A stretch of DNA of 13,942 nucleotides from RGIG4079 sp045531405 (GCA_045531405.1 JAZSDX010000026.1:1-13942), one strand, 5' to 3'. Counted from the first letter of the stretch, positions 1-8,830 are shown. The notes: generated by a model from the letters alone, not told the origin. Program-made: numbers and translations.

Positions 1-185
1 TAATATCCACCAAATATTTTTATAACTATTTTTTTGCCTATTTTAGCACTTTTGCATTCATTCGGTTAATATTCAATTAATTAACCCCTAAAAATTTTTA
101 TGTTATAAAACATGTTTTAAAATATCATTACATATGGTGGCTTAAAATTTCCACCCCATAGCCTATGAACACATTAATACATAAG

Positions 186-218
186 AAGTCCTCGCCACAC
201 CGACGAGGACTTTATTTT
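186..218 (+). terminator. Rho-independent terminator for a plus-strand transcript from left of the window
   Basis: A perfect 9-bp stem (AAGTCCTCG at 186-194 with CGAGGACTT at 204-212, 9-base loop) is followed on the plus strand by TATTTT and more T-rich sequence. The T tract favours ending a plus-strand transcript whose gene lies outside the window. The hairpin sits about 40 bases beyond the stop of the minus-strand trpB gene and could also help end that transcript, but no U tract follows it in that direction. No gene is visible in 1-185, which is AT-rich and contains the 14-bp palindrome TAAAACATGTTTTA at 106-119. Confidence 0.75.
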
Positions 219-252
219 CGATTTTTATATTAGAATATTTCACCTACTCTTT

Positions 253-1614
253 TCAAATCAATTTTTCCAATTCGCGAGTATTTTTCAATAATTCATCTTC
301 GGGTATTTCATAATTTGTCAAATCTCCGGCAAAATAACGATCATAAGAAGCCATATCAATCAGTCCATGACCTGAGAGGTTAAATAATATAGTTTTTTGC
401 ACACCCTCTTCTTTTGCCTTCAATGCTTCTCGAATAGCTGCCGAAATTGCATGAGAACTTTCAGGAGCCGGAATTATACCTTCACTTTGCGCAAACATAG
501 TCGCAGCCTTGAATGTTTCAAGCTGAGGAATATCAACAGCTTCAATCAATCCATCTTCAATCAATTGGCTCGGGACTGAACCTGCGCCATGATAACGCAA
601 CCCCCCTGCATGAATATTAGCTGGAGAGAAATTATGACCAAGTGTGCGCATAGGAATCATCGGAGTATATCCAGCTTCATCACCAAAGTCATATTCAAAT
701 ACCCCACGAGTAAGCTTAGGACACGATGCCGGTTCGGCGGCAATAAATCGCGTATTACGTTCACCCGAAAAATTATGACGAATAAACGGATATGTTATAC
801 CTGAGAAGTTACTACCTCCGCCAAAACATCCAATTACAATATCTGGATACTCGCCAGCCATTTCCATTTGTTTCTCAGCCTCAAGACCTATTACTGTTTG
901 ATGCAAAGAGACGTGGTTAAGCACCGAGCCCAATGTGTATTTACAATTAGGCGTTGACATAGCCAACTCCACAGCCTCAGAAATCGCCATACCTAAAGAC
1001 CCCTGATAGTTAGGATTATCGGTAAGCATTTTTCGTCCGGCGCGAGTTGACATACTTGGCGATGCAATCACTTGCGCGCCATAGGTTTGCATAATCGAAC
1101 GACGATATGGTTTTTGATGATATGACACTTTTACCATATACACTGCCAGTTCCAACCCAAAATGCTTAGATGCAAGTGAAAGCGCAGCCCCCCATTGACC
1201 GGCTCCGGTCTCGGTTGTAATATTAGTCACCCCCTCTTTTTTACAATAATATGCTTGAGCAATGGCCGAATTGAGCTTATGAGACCCAACCGGACTCACA
1301 CTTTCATTTTTAAAATATATGTGAGCAGGAGTATCAAGTAATTTTTCCAAACCACGAGCACGCACCAATGGTGTGGGACGCCATATTTTATACATTTCTC
1401 TAACCTCTTCGGGGATTTCAATCCAACGATCAGTCTCATTTAGTTCTTGCTTTACTACCTCTTTTGCGAATATAGGATACAATTCCTCCTCAGTGAAAGG
1501 TTTCTTTGTTTTAGGATTCAACAATGGACGAGGCTTTGTGGGCATATCTGGCAATACATTATACCATGCAGTAGGGATATCCTTTTCGGTCAAAATAAAT
1601 TTTTTCGATTCCAT
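253..1614 (-). CDS. trpB: TrpB2-type tryptophan synthase beta chain (PLP-dependent)
   Basis: A cytoplasmic pyridoxal-phosphate enzyme of the fold II tryptophan synthase beta family, which condenses indole with serine to give tryptophan. Visible in the 453-residue protein are the Schiff-base lysine K113 in GSHKLNSA, the catalytic glutamate E135 in ETGAGQWG, the phosphate-binding loop GCFGGGSN at about 262-269, and SGHG at 414-417. The length above 430 residues, the N-terminal extension and the HKLNSA form of the lysine motif point to the TrpB2 subgroup rather than the roughly 400-residue TrpB1. No trpA or other trp gene is adjacent, so it may salvage free indole or act as a TrpB-like serine deaminase; both ideas come from family knowledge. 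The ATG at 1614 begins MESKKF and is followed by a normal family N-terminus. Confidence 0.93.
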   Translation of the reverse strand: MESKKFILTEKDIPTAWYNVLPDMPTKPRPLLNPKTKKPFTEEELYPIFAKEVVKQELNETDRWIEIPEEVREMYKIWRPTPLVRARGLEKLLDTPAHIYFKNESVSPVGSHKLNSAIAQAYYCKKEGVTNITTETGAGQWGAALSLASKHFGLELAVYMVKVSYHQKPYRRSIMQTYGAQVIASPSMSTRAGRKMLTDNPNYQGSLGMAISEAVELAMSTPNCKYTLGSVLNHVSLHQTVIGLEAEKQMEMAGEYPDIVIGCFGGGSNFSGITYPFIRHNFSGERNTRFIAAEPASCPKLTRGVFEYDFGDEAGYTPMIPMRTLGHNFSPANIHAGGLRYHGAGSVPSQLIEDGLIEAVDIPQLETFKAATMFAQSEGIIPAPESSHAISAAIREALKAKEEGVQKTILFNLSGHGLIDMASYDRYFAGDLTNYEIPEDELLKNTRELEKLI

Positions 1615-1697
1615 ATCGTATATTTATTGAATATTTATTCTATTTTAATCCGTTTTATCAATATTTAATGCAAAGAAATAAAAAAATATTCATTTTA

Positions 1698-1705
1698 CAA
1701 AATTA
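1698..1705 (-). promoter_or_regulatory. Possible -7 element of the trpB promoter
   Basis: Read on the minus strand this is TAATTTTG, a match to the Bacteroidota -7 consensus TAnnTTTG, 84 bases upstream of the trpB start. The nearest upstream TTTG (1724-1721) lies only 15 bases away, whereas about 19-21 is usual, so the -33 part is poor. The DNA is very AT-rich, which makes chance matches likely. Confidence 0.3.
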
Positions 1706-1741
1706 AAATGGCATAAAGTACAAAAATTAAAGATATATAAT

Positions 1742-1749
1742 TATATTTG
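1742..1749 (+). promoter_or_regulatory. Probable -7 element of the yraN promoter
   Basis: TATATTTG matches TAnnTTTG exactly and lies 30 bases before the preferred yraN ATG at 1780. No clear -33 TTG is visible at the usual distance. The TTG inside this box (1747-1749) opens the same reading frame, but it would lie upstream of the expected transcription start, which argues against it as the translation start. Confidence 0.45.
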
Positions 1750-1779
1750 CAACAAAAGATCAATTCTCACAACAAAAAT

Positions 1780-2148
1780 ATGGCTCTACATAACGAAACA
1801 GGAGATTGGGGAGAACAACTTGCATGTGAAAAATTAATCACCTTGGGATATACCATTTGTGAACGCAATTTTCGCATAGGACATTATGAACTTGACATTA
1901 TTGCCATGAAAGGGAACCGCATTATTTTTGTGGAAGTAAAAACACGTTCCAACCCCAATAGCGACCCAATCGAAGCCATCAATAACAAAAAAATCACGCG
2001 TATAGTTAGGGCAGCAAATGCATATGTTATTGCATACGACATCCCCCATGAAGTTCAATTTGACATTATCTCCATTTGTGGCACTCCCGACAATTTCACA
2101 TTAGAGCACATCGCTGATGCATTTGTGGCACCACTAACTGCTCGTTGA
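1780..2148 (+). CDS. yraN: YraN / UPF0102 family protein with a restriction-endonuclease-like fold
   Basis: A 122-residue cytoplasmic protein of the UPF0102 (YraN) family, which has a PD-(D/E)xK nuclease-like fold; its biological role is not firmly established. The family hallmarks are present: the N-terminal block HNETGDWGEQLA, D39 in YELDIIA, and E52-x-K54 in FVEVKTR, which together form the metal-binding core. The ATG at 1780 is chosen because family members begin just before the HNxxGxxGE block. An in-frame TTG at 1747 would add 11 low-complexity residues and overlaps a -7 promoter box. The gene diverges from trpB and is followed after 70 bases by a co-directional glycosyltransferase, with which it may share a transcript. 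Confidence 0.9.
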   Translation: MALHNETGDWGEQLACEKLITLGYTICERNFRIGHYELDIIAMKGNRIIFVEVKTRSNPNSDPIEAINNKKITRIVRAANAYVIAYDIPHEVQFDIISICGTPDNFTLEHIADAFVAPLTAR

Positions 2149-2218
2149 TTTATTAGCCAACTCATGCAATAAATCTATATTGATTGCCGTTTTAGATAAG
2201 AAGCATTAAAAATCTAAG

Positions 2219-3376
2219 ATGAAACGCGTCACAACCGTAATTGTCAATTATAGGCTGAAATATTTTTTGGAGCAAACCCTACTCTCAGTTGAAGAAGCTT
2301 ACACTGAGGTTGATGGGCACACCATTGTCATTGACAACAACTCTGGCGATGATAGTATTGATTTTCTCGAAGAACGCTTCCCTTCGGTAACATTTATTCG
2401 CAACAAAGAGAATGCAGGTTTCGCTCGCGCCAACAATCAAGGTTTTGCGCTTGCCGACACCGAATTCATATTAGTATTAAACCCCGATACAATAATAGGT
2501 AGCGACACATTAAAAGACGCAGTAAAATGGATGGACGAACACCCTAAATGCGGTGCAATTGGAGTAAAAATGGTTGATGGAAACGGCAATTTCCTTCCCG
2601 AGTCAAAACGCTCATTCCCATCCACTTGGAACTCTTTTTGCAAACTATTCGGTCTATCTTCATTATTTCCCAAATCGCGCATATTTGCACGCTATCATCT
2701 TAGATATTTACACGAAGATAAACCTCATGAAGTACCTGTTCTTGCCGGAGCATTCATGCTACTTCGCACCAATCTCACAAAACAAATTGGCGGATTTGAC
2801 GAAGACTTCTTTATGTATGGAGAAGATATGGATCTCTCATATCGCATGATTACTGATGGGATGGTTAATTACTATCTCCCCATCCCAATCATTCATTACA
2901 AAGGAGAATGCACTAAAACCGACTCGCTAAATTATGTAAAAATCTTCTACGAGGCTATGCACATTTTCTATCGCAAGCACTATCCTCGCAGCTCATGGGC
3001 AAACAAGATTATTGTAAAGGCAGCGATTATACTTCGCATGTTTATAAGTGCATTAAATGCCAAAATATTCTCACCTCTTTCTCGCTTATTTAAGCGCAAA
3101 ACAAAAGCTTGTGACACCTACATCATAAGTCGTCATCCGAATGAAATAATAAGCATAATAGAATCGGAAGGATTTTCAAGCAATAACATATTCGGGATTA
3201 AAAACATTAACGAGATTGCGTCTCTAAAAAAATGCGCAAATATCATTCTTGACGACCGAGAAATGAATTACCAATCATTAATCAATACTATCATAGCAAA
3301 CAAAAAACACAACCGCTATTTCCACATTTATTCAAGTCGCAATAAAATCATCATTTCTCCCAAAAAGCAACGATAG
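2219..3376 (+). CDS. Family 2 glycosyltransferase (GT-A fold, rhamnosyltransferase-like) with a C-terminal extension
   Basis: A probable cytoplasmic or membrane-associated GT2 enzyme that transfers an activated sugar during surface glycan or lipopolysaccharide synthesis; donor and acceptor cannot be read from the sequence. Residues 1-260 hold the GT-A core: VTTVIVNYR at the start, the nucleotide-binding pair D39/N40 in IVIDNN, the NPDT metal motif (D90), the acceptor-side motif GGFDEDFFMYGEDMDLSYR (E202, D203, D205) and H226-Y-K-G-E. This arrangement resembles WbbL-type rhamnosyltransferases. Residues 262-290 are hydrophobic and basic and may contact the membrane. Residues about 297-385 form an extra segment with alternating strand- and helix-like stretches, which I cannot assign. 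The gene stands alone, not in a visible polysaccharide cluster. The ATG at 2219 lies directly before the first beta strand. Confidence 0.9.
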   Translation: MKRVTTVIVNYRLKYFLEQTLLSVEEAYTEVDGHTIVIDNNSGDDSIDFLEERFPSVTFIRNKENAGFARANNQGFALADTEFILVLNPDTIIGSDTLKDAVKWMDEHPKCGAIGVKMVDGNGNFLPESKRSFPSTWNSFCKLFGLSSLFPKSRIFARYHLRYLHEDKPHEVPVLAGAFMLLRTNLTKQIGGFDEDFFMYGEDMDLSYRMITDGMVNYYLPIPIIHYKGECTKTDSLNYVKIFYEAMHIFYRKHYPRSSWANKIIVKAAIILRMFISALNAKIFSPLSRLFKRKTKACDTYIISRHPNEIISIIESEGFSSNNIFGIKNINEIASLKKCANIILDDREMNYQSLINTIIANKKHNRYFHIYSSRNKIIISPKKQR

Positions 3377-3437
3377 TAAAATCCTACATTTTTTGTACTT
3401 GCATAATTTCTTTTTTTTCAATTTGAATGCATATTTA

Positions 3438-3468
3438 TTGTTATTTTAATTGAAAAAAACTAATTTTG
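3438..3468 (+). promoter_or_regulatory. Promoter of the propeller-amidase operon
   Basis: TTG at 3438-3440, a 20-base spacer and TAATTTTG at 3461-3468 match the Bacteroidota -33/-7 layout. Transcription would begin near 3475, giving a leader of about 70 AT-rich bases before the ATG at 3545. No Shine-Dalgarno sequence is seen, as is usual in this phylum. Confidence 0.6.
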
Positions 3469-3544
3469 CATATAGAGTGTTCGTAATCTATACCACAAAA
3501 AAATTACATACAAAAAAACACAAATCATCATAAACTTAATTATC

Positions 3545-4498
3545 ATGAAAAAATTTCTACTTATGACTGCTGCATTAGTTATTGGAGGACAATTTCTTGT
3601 AGCACAAAACGCAAAAAGTGGCATTCTTTCAAACGTTACACGATTAACAAATGACAATGTCAAGTATGAAAATCCACGATGGTCACCCGACGGCACAAAA
3701 ATCGCATTTACACAATTTGGCTATGATGGTCTTTATGTAATGAATGCCAATGGAACATCTAAAGAACAAATCCTGACATCATTAGGTGTTGGGTATATGT
3801 TTCAATGGAGTGCCGACAGTAAAGAAATCCTTGTTCGCGACACTCGTTGGAGTAAAGATGGAACAATTCGTCATCACGCAGCATGGGCTGTAAATGCCAC
3901 CACCGGCACCACAACACGCATGTCGCAAGATGCCGAATATATGCAACCGGCAGCTTGGCGTTATACCAATGGAGTAAAAAGCATCATCGCTCCCGATACT
4001 AAAGTATTAAAAGCGAACCTCACTCCTATGAGCAAAACCATGGCAACCGCTCTTGCCACCGACAAAATTTCTAACACCAGTTTCATTACTAACTTTGAAT
4101 ATCTTTACGTCGTTGATGAACTTGGCAACAAACGCGTTCTCAACGAAGGTCCATCATTTTGTCCGGCTCTTTCTCCCGATGGTAAAAAAGTTGTATTCAA
4201 CCAAATGGACGATATCTGCGTAATAAATATCGACGGAACAGGCAAACAAATTCTTGGTCGTGGATTCAATCCATCATGGATAAATAACAACCAAATCATC
4301 TTTGAAAAAACCGAAGATGATGGCCACGAATATACTGCCGGCGAATTGTATATAATGAATATTGACGGCAAAAATGTAAAAGCACTCACTACTACAGCCA
4401 ATCTCATCGAAATGAATCCGTGCATTTCTCCCGATGGCAGCAAAGTTGTTTTCACTTCATTTACCGATGGACAAATCTATATTGCCGATTTCAAATAA
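3545..4498 (+). CDS. Secreted PD40/TolB-like beta-propeller protein
   Basis: A 317-residue exported protein. Residues 1-20 are a clear signal peptide (MKKFLL, a hydrophobic core, cleavage after FLVA). The mature part consists of PD40/WD40-like blades marked by repeated SPDGxKxxF motifs: NPRWSPDGTKIAF near residues 43-55, ALSPDGKKVVF near 208-218 and CISPDGSKVVF near 293-303, with degenerate blades between (WSADSKEILV, NPSWINNNQIIF). DGLYVMNANG and ICVINIDGTG are the typical second halves of blades. This is the propeller type found in TolB and DPP-IV-like proteins; no peptidase domain follows, so a binding or scaffolding role in the periplasm or on the surface is likely. Its stop lies 21 bases before the amidase gene, which suggests an operon and a shared cell-wall-related task. 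The partner or ligand is unknown. Confidence 0.85.
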   Translation: MKKFLLMTAALVIGGQFLVAQNAKSGILSNVTRLTNDNVKYENPRWSPDGTKIAFTQFGYDGLYVMNANGTSKEQILTSLGVGYMFQWSADSKEILVRDTRWSKDGTIRHHAAWAVNATTGTTTRMSQDAEYMQPAAWRYTNGVKSIIAPDTKVLKANLTPMSKTMATALATDKISNTSFITNFEYLYVVDELGNKRVLNEGPSFCPALSPDGKKVVFNQMDDICVINIDGTGKQILGRGFNPSWINNNQIIFEKTEDDGHEYTAGELYIMNIDGKNVKALTTTANLIEMNPCISPDGSKVVFTSFTDGQIYIADFK

Positions 4499-4519
4499 TC
4501 AACCTTAAAATTTACCATT

Positions 4520-7500
4520 ATGAAAAAGATATTTTCTATTATAGCATTATTTGTCATTGCGGCAATAGCAATACCTACTGAGGCCGCAACAAAGTGGACC
4601 AACTATAAAATCATGATTGACCCCGGTCATGGCGGAACTGACCCCGGTGCATCGGGGCCATCGGCTCCACACGAAGCAACATTGGTGTTGCGTTGTGGCT
4701 TGGCTCTTAAGAATCGTATTGTTAATGAATGTGGTGGTACTGTGAAAATGACTCGTTCAACCGATACATTTATTTCGCTTTCATCACGTAAAGCATCTTC
4801 GGTTTCTTACGACCCTTATATTTTCTGTTCTCTTCACCTCAATGCATTCAATACTACTGCAAAAGGGACTGAAACATATTATTATCACAAAACTGGTAAC
4901 AGCTCATTGCTTGCAAACAAAGTTCAAGCTCAATTAATTGCGAACTTTAAAACAGTTAGTGGGTTTACTCCCACAAACCGTGGTGTTAAGACTGCTGCCT
5001 ACACTGTAATTACCGGCTCTTCAAGCGTGCCTGCCATTTTGACTGAAGGTCTATTTGTTGACAACTCTACCGAATGGGGCATCATTAACTCAGAATCAAA
5101 AGATGGGTTCAAGAAATGGGTACAAGGACACCTTTATGGTTTCTATGACCGCCTTGTATTGCTCAATAGTGACATCATTGACCCTTCAGGCTCATCATCA
5201 ACTTCAACTCCCGACCCAACAATGACCCTCAACCCCACATCAATGGATTTCTCTTGTGTGGAAGGTTCTTCTACAACTAATGCCGTTAGTGTTAAAGGCT
5301 CAAACCTCACCGCAACCCCAACTGCATCGATATCTGGTACAGGATTCTCAATCTCTGCATCATCATTGACCTCAACAGGTGGTTCGGTTACAGTTAAGTT
5401 TGCACCAACATCAGCAGGGTCTTATTCAGGCACACTTACTATCAAATCGGGTTCGCTATCTAAAACTGTTAAATTAACAGGTACTGCTACTGCAGCTCCA
5501 TTAACATTTACCGAAGGTTGGAACGCTTCAGATAAAGCAGGTTCGATTTCAAAATTTGGATGGGACGCAGGTGCTGTACGTAACATGACACAACTCAACG
5601 GCAAACTTTACCTCGTGTATAACCATAGCGACATAAAAGTTGTCAATGCCCAAACAGGGGCCGACCTCGGCAATCTTGACAAGACCGGTGTAGAAGGCGG
5701 AACACTCACATTCTGCGACGTGAAAGCTTGCGACGGCAAAATCGTTGCTTGTAACCTTGCAACCGACGCTTCTAAGCACTCATTTAATATATATGTGTGG
5801 GACGATGACAATTCTGCTCCACGCAAAATATTAAGCACAACCGATTGGGGTGGAGCTACTCGCATTGGCGACTGTATAGGTTTCTATGGCACATGGTCAA
5901 GTGGTAAATTCTCATTTGGACATTATGCATCTGATGCTACTCGTATCGTTTCATACGCAGTTTCGAGCAATTCAGTTGCGACCTCTCCCACTTCTATTAA
6001 TGCAACAACCGATGGTTCTACAATTCTTAGCGCAGGCTCCTCAGTGAGAATTTATCCCGAAGCTTCAGGATATTGGTTAGATGGCAAAAACAACTACACA
6101 GCTTATCTCAACGCATCGGGTGTTCAACAATATACAATTAAAGGTGATGAAACATGGGGCAACGCATTTGAAATCTTCACTTGGAAAGGCACTAAATATG
6201 CCCTTACTACCCTATTCAACCCTATGGAAGGCGAAAGTTGGAGCACTCAAACCGATGCTCAAAAAGCTCTCAACTACACCGGAGGTCGTATGAAACTTTT
6301 GCGCAACGATGGCGACTGGGCAAATGCAACCGATTGTGGCGATTATCCATCAGCAGGGCTTAGCGACTCTAAACAAAATACTAACTGTACGACCAATGCC
6401 CTTGTAGCAGTTAACGGCACATCAGGTGTTGAAGCATGGGTATTATCAACCGGACAAGGTATTGCTTATTACAAATATGGCACCGTGCCTACATATAATG
6501 TAGAAGAGGTTAAGCCTGTTTCACCAACAATTACCACAAGTGCATCATCTGTTTCACTCTCGGCTGAAGTAGGAACTCCTGTGACCAAGAAAGTTACAAT
6601 CAATGGCAGCAACCTCACAGGCAACATCAACCTTGCTTTATCTGGCACAAATGCCGATCAATTCTCATTGAGTACCAATTCTCTTTCTAGCACAGGTGGT
6701 GATATTACAATTACATACGACCCAACAGGCGCCGGTTCTCATAGCGCTACAATCACTGCATCATCTACAGGTGCCGACGACGTTACGATAACATTAAAAG
6801 GTACTGCAACCGAAAAACTCATTGTTACCGGTGCTGAATTAACTCAAGATTGGACAGTTACATCCGACTTGATTACTGCACAAACAGGCTCTCGTTGGGC
6901 ATCAGGTAAAGGTGGCAAGATTTATGTTAATGACATGGCCAATTCTGTGTTGTATTACTATACTTCAAGTGGTAAAACTAAAGTAGGTTCATCGGCAGCC
7001 GGTACGGCTATCGCACACGACGATGCCGGAAATATCATTCTTGGAACTACAATTTGGACCGCAGCAGCTACTTCTTTCAAGATTCTGCCTGCTGGCAGCA
7101 CCACATTCCAAGATCTTGCAATCACTCTACCTGATGGCATGACCACTAACTATGTTCAATATATCGGTCGTGTAGTAGGCAATGTGATGAGTAGCACTGG
7201 TGGTGTTTTATTCCTATTCCCCAACACCTCTACTTCAGTAGCTAAGATTTACATTAAGAATGGAGTTCAAGCATCTTGCAAGAAAATCGACATTAATGCT
7301 ATAACTGCCGATGCTCAATCATTTGCTGTGCCATTAGAAAACAATGTAGGCAGCGATGCAATCGCCGTACGCAATCGCAACAATTCTTATTTCTACTACC
7401 ACAATGGAACAGAATTTGTGGCATATCCCAACAATGGCATTAACAAAACTCAAGGTGGCACATTCTTTATTCTTAACGAAACGCTTTATGCAGTTGAACC

Positions 7501-7951
7501 AATTGGTACAAACTATTTAGATGGATTCCAAGTTGTAGATATAACCAACAACAAAATTGTCGCCACTCACGACTCTCAAATAACCGCATCCCCTGCATAT
7601 TCGCCTAATCCAAACTGTATCTCTGCCGAGGTTACAGGTGATTATGAAGCTAAGTTATATCAATATGTTCCCGGACAACTTGCAGCCCAATACACATTCA
7701 AACTCAAAACCACAGGAATTGAAGATACAAACGTGAATAAGGCATCAATGTCAATCATGATTCGAGGCAATGAACTATACATCAATGGCATTGAAACCGG
7801 CTCACTCTCTATCTTCAATACATCGGGGGCTTTAGTTGCCAATGATTATGAAACTCAACAACACAACATTGCACACCTCGGTCGTGGAGTTTATATCGTG
7901 AGAGTTGTTGACGTTGACGGAAATGTTCATGTTGCAAAATTTGCCAAATAA
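4520..7951 (+). CDS. Large secreted N-acetylmuramoyl-L-alanine amidase with Ig-like and propeller-like modules and a sorting tail
   Basis: A 1143-residue exported protein that should cleave the bond between N-acetylmuramic acid and the L-alanine of peptidoglycan stem peptides. Residues 1-22 are a signal peptide. Residues about 28-215 are an Amidase_3 domain with zinc ligands H37 (DPGHGG), E52 (HEA) and H106 (SLHLNAF) and catalytic E176 (LTEGLF), all intact. Residues about 233-327 and 664-764 are two related Ig-like modules sharing GSNLT, the S-S-TGG turn and an LxGTAT end. The roughly 330-residue stretch after each looks like a beta-propeller (NGKLYLVYN, GGKIYVND), but I cannot name the family. 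Residues about 1075-1143 resemble a type IX secretion C-terminal domain (ELYINGIE, LSIFNTSGALV, LGRGVYIVRV). The protein is far longer than ordinary amidases of 200-450 residues, which suggests display on the surface. It is the second gene of a unit that ends at the terminator at 7974. Confidence 0.9.
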   Translation: MKKIFSIIALFVIAAIAIPTEAATKWTNYKIMIDPGHGGTDPGASGPSAPHEATLVLRCGLALKNRIVNECGGTVKMTRSTDTFISLSSRKASSVSYDPYIFCSLHLNAFNTTAKGTETYYYHKTGNSSLLANKVQAQLIANFKTVSGFTPTNRGVKTAAYTVITGSSSVPAILTEGLFVDNSTEWGIINSESKDGFKKWVQGHLYGFYDRLVLLNSDIIDPSGSSSTSTPDPTMTLNPTSMDFSCVEGSSTTNAVSVKGSNLTATPTASISGTGFSISASSLTSTGGSVTVKFAPTSAGSYSGTLTIKSGSLSKTVKLTGTATAAPLTFTEGWNASDKAGSISKFGWDAGAVRNMTQLNGKLYLVYNHSDIKVVNAQTGADLGNLDKTGVEGGTLTFCDVKACDGKIVACNLATDASKHSFNIYVWDDDNSAPRKILSTTDWGGATRIGDCIGFYGTWSSGKFSFGHYASDATRIVSYAVSSNSVATSPTSINATTDGSTILSAGSSVRIYPEASGYWLDGKNNYTAYLNASGVQQYTIKGDETWGNAFEIFTWKGTKYALTTLFNPMEGESWSTQTDAQKALNYTGGRMKLLRNDGDWANATDCGDYPSAGLSDSKQNTNCTTNALVAVNGTSGVEAWVLSTGQGIAYYKYGTVPTYNVEEVKPVSPTITTSASSVSLSAEVGTPVTKKVTINGSNLTGNINLALSGTNADQFSLSTNSLSSTGGDITITYDPTGAGSHSATITASSTGADDVTITLKGTATEKLIVTGAELTQDWTVTSDLITAQTGSRWASGKGGKIYVNDMANSVLYYYTSSGKTKVGSSAAGTAIAHDDAGNIILGTTIWTAAATSFKILPAGSTTFQDLAITLPDGMTTNYVQYIGRVVGNVMSSTGGVLFLFPNTSTSVAKIYIKNGVQASCKKIDINAITADAQSFAVPLENNVGSDAIAVRNRNNSYFYYHNGTEFVAYPNNGINKTQGGTFFILNETLYAVEPIGTNYLDGFQVVDITNNKIVATHDSQITASPAYSPNPNCISAEVTGDYEAKLYQYVPGQLAAQYTFKLKTTGIEDTNVNKASMSIMIRGNELYINGIETGSLSIFNTSGALVANDYETQQHNIAHLGRGVYIVRVVDVDGNVHVAKFAK

Positions 7952-7973
7952 GTAACATCTTTCATCTATAAGT

Positions 7974-8003
7974 AAAAAAAGAGGATTTCGGTCCTCTTTT
8001 TTT
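7974..8003 (+). terminator. Rho-independent terminator after the amidase gene
   Basis: AAAAAAAGAGGA at 7974-7985 pairs perfectly with TCCTCTTTTTTT at 7992-8003 across the 6-base loop TTTCGG. The run of T after the GC core gives a strong plus-strand terminator 23 bases after the amidase stop. No minus-strand gene is near enough to use it. Confidence 0.9.
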
Positions 8004-8075
8004 ATTATTTCGGCTCAACAAATATGCCTTCATCTACGTTATACTATATAGTAACCAACAAAACAAACACCAACT

Positions 8076-8822
8076 ATGAAATCAGTAAAAGACACTTTAT
8101 TAGAGCGCAGAAGCACTCGTCGCTATGAACGCCAACACATTTCACAAAGCAATCTCAACCTCATCTATGCTGCAATTCGCAACACCCCCACAAGTTACAA
8201 CGGGCAACAATTCTCGGTAATTGACATTTCTGATCAAGAGACCAAAATCAAGCTCTACGAGCTTACAAACCAAAAACAAATTAAAACGTGTAATCATTTT
8301 CTCTTGTTTTGCGCCGATTATAACAAAATAACAACAATTGCCAAAGCAAAAAATATAGAGATGCCCGAGTTTCCCCACACTGCCGATGGAGTGATGGTTG
8401 GCATCATCGATGCTGCGCTTGCCATGATGAGCGCCGTAGTTGCAGCCGAAGCCTGTGGACTTGGAACATGTTGCATAGGTTATGCTCGCACAGCTGCACC
8501 TAAAGAAATCGCACAGCTGCTAAAACTTCCACAAGGAGTATTTGCCGTGTGCGGATTGGCAATTGGTATGCCTCGCGAGACAAACGATTTAAAACCCAAA
8601 CAAGGAAAAGATTTAGTGATTCACAGCAACCATTATCGCACCGATGACTTGACTCAAGATTTGATTGATTATGATAATCGCATAACTCAATACAATGCAA
8701 CTCGTAGTGGCTCAACATCTTATAACGATTGGGCTTCACACATCATCGAATATTATCGTGAAGCGATGAACTACGAAATGCTTGATGCACTACGCTCACA
8801 AGGATTTGATATAACAAAATAA
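8076..8822 (+). CDS. NfsA-like NAD(P)H-dependent nitroreductase (flavoprotein)
   Basis: A 248-residue cytoplasmic FMN enzyme of the nitroreductase superfamily, closest in layout to the NfsA/FRP subgroup; it should move electrons from NAD(P)H to nitro compounds, quinones or flavin. Visible marks are the FMN-phosphate motif ERRSTRRY at 10-17, the TPTSYNGQQF segment at 37-46 that lies over the flavin, the ACGLGTCCIG loop at 126-135, the strand GLAIGMP at 160-166, and K-P-K-Q near 173-176 followed by HYR, as in NfsA. The C-terminal part from about 190 is the subgroup's long helical extension. The physiological substrate cannot be read from the sequence. The gene follows a terminator and precedes rubrerythrin, which has its own promoter. 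A 12-bp palindrome (TACTATATAGTA, 8042-8053) lies between the terminator and the start and could be an operator. Confidence 0.88.
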   Translation: MKSVKDTLLERRSTRRYERQHISQSNLNLIYAAIRNTPTSYNGQQFSVIDISDQETKIKLYELTNQKQIKTCNHFLLFCADYNKITTIAKAKNIEMPEFPHTADGVMVGIIDAALAMMSAVVAAEACGLGTCCIGYARTAAPKEIAQLLKLPQGVFAVCGLAIGMPRETNDLKPKQGKDLVIHSNHYRTDDLTQDLIDYDNRITQYNATRSGSTSYNDWASHIIEYYREAMNYEMLDALRSQGFDITK

Positions 8823-8830
8823 ATCAACAT

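Noticed and set aside
106..119. 14-bp palindrome TAAAACATGTTTTA at the left edge.
   Set aside because: It consists almost wholly of A and T in very AT-rich DNA, where such palindromes arise by chance; no adjacent gene start supports an operator.
4520..7951. The two similar Ig-like modules considered as a recent tandem duplication.
   Set aside because: They are about 1.3 kb apart and differ at most positions, so they are old modules of one family, not a recent repeat.
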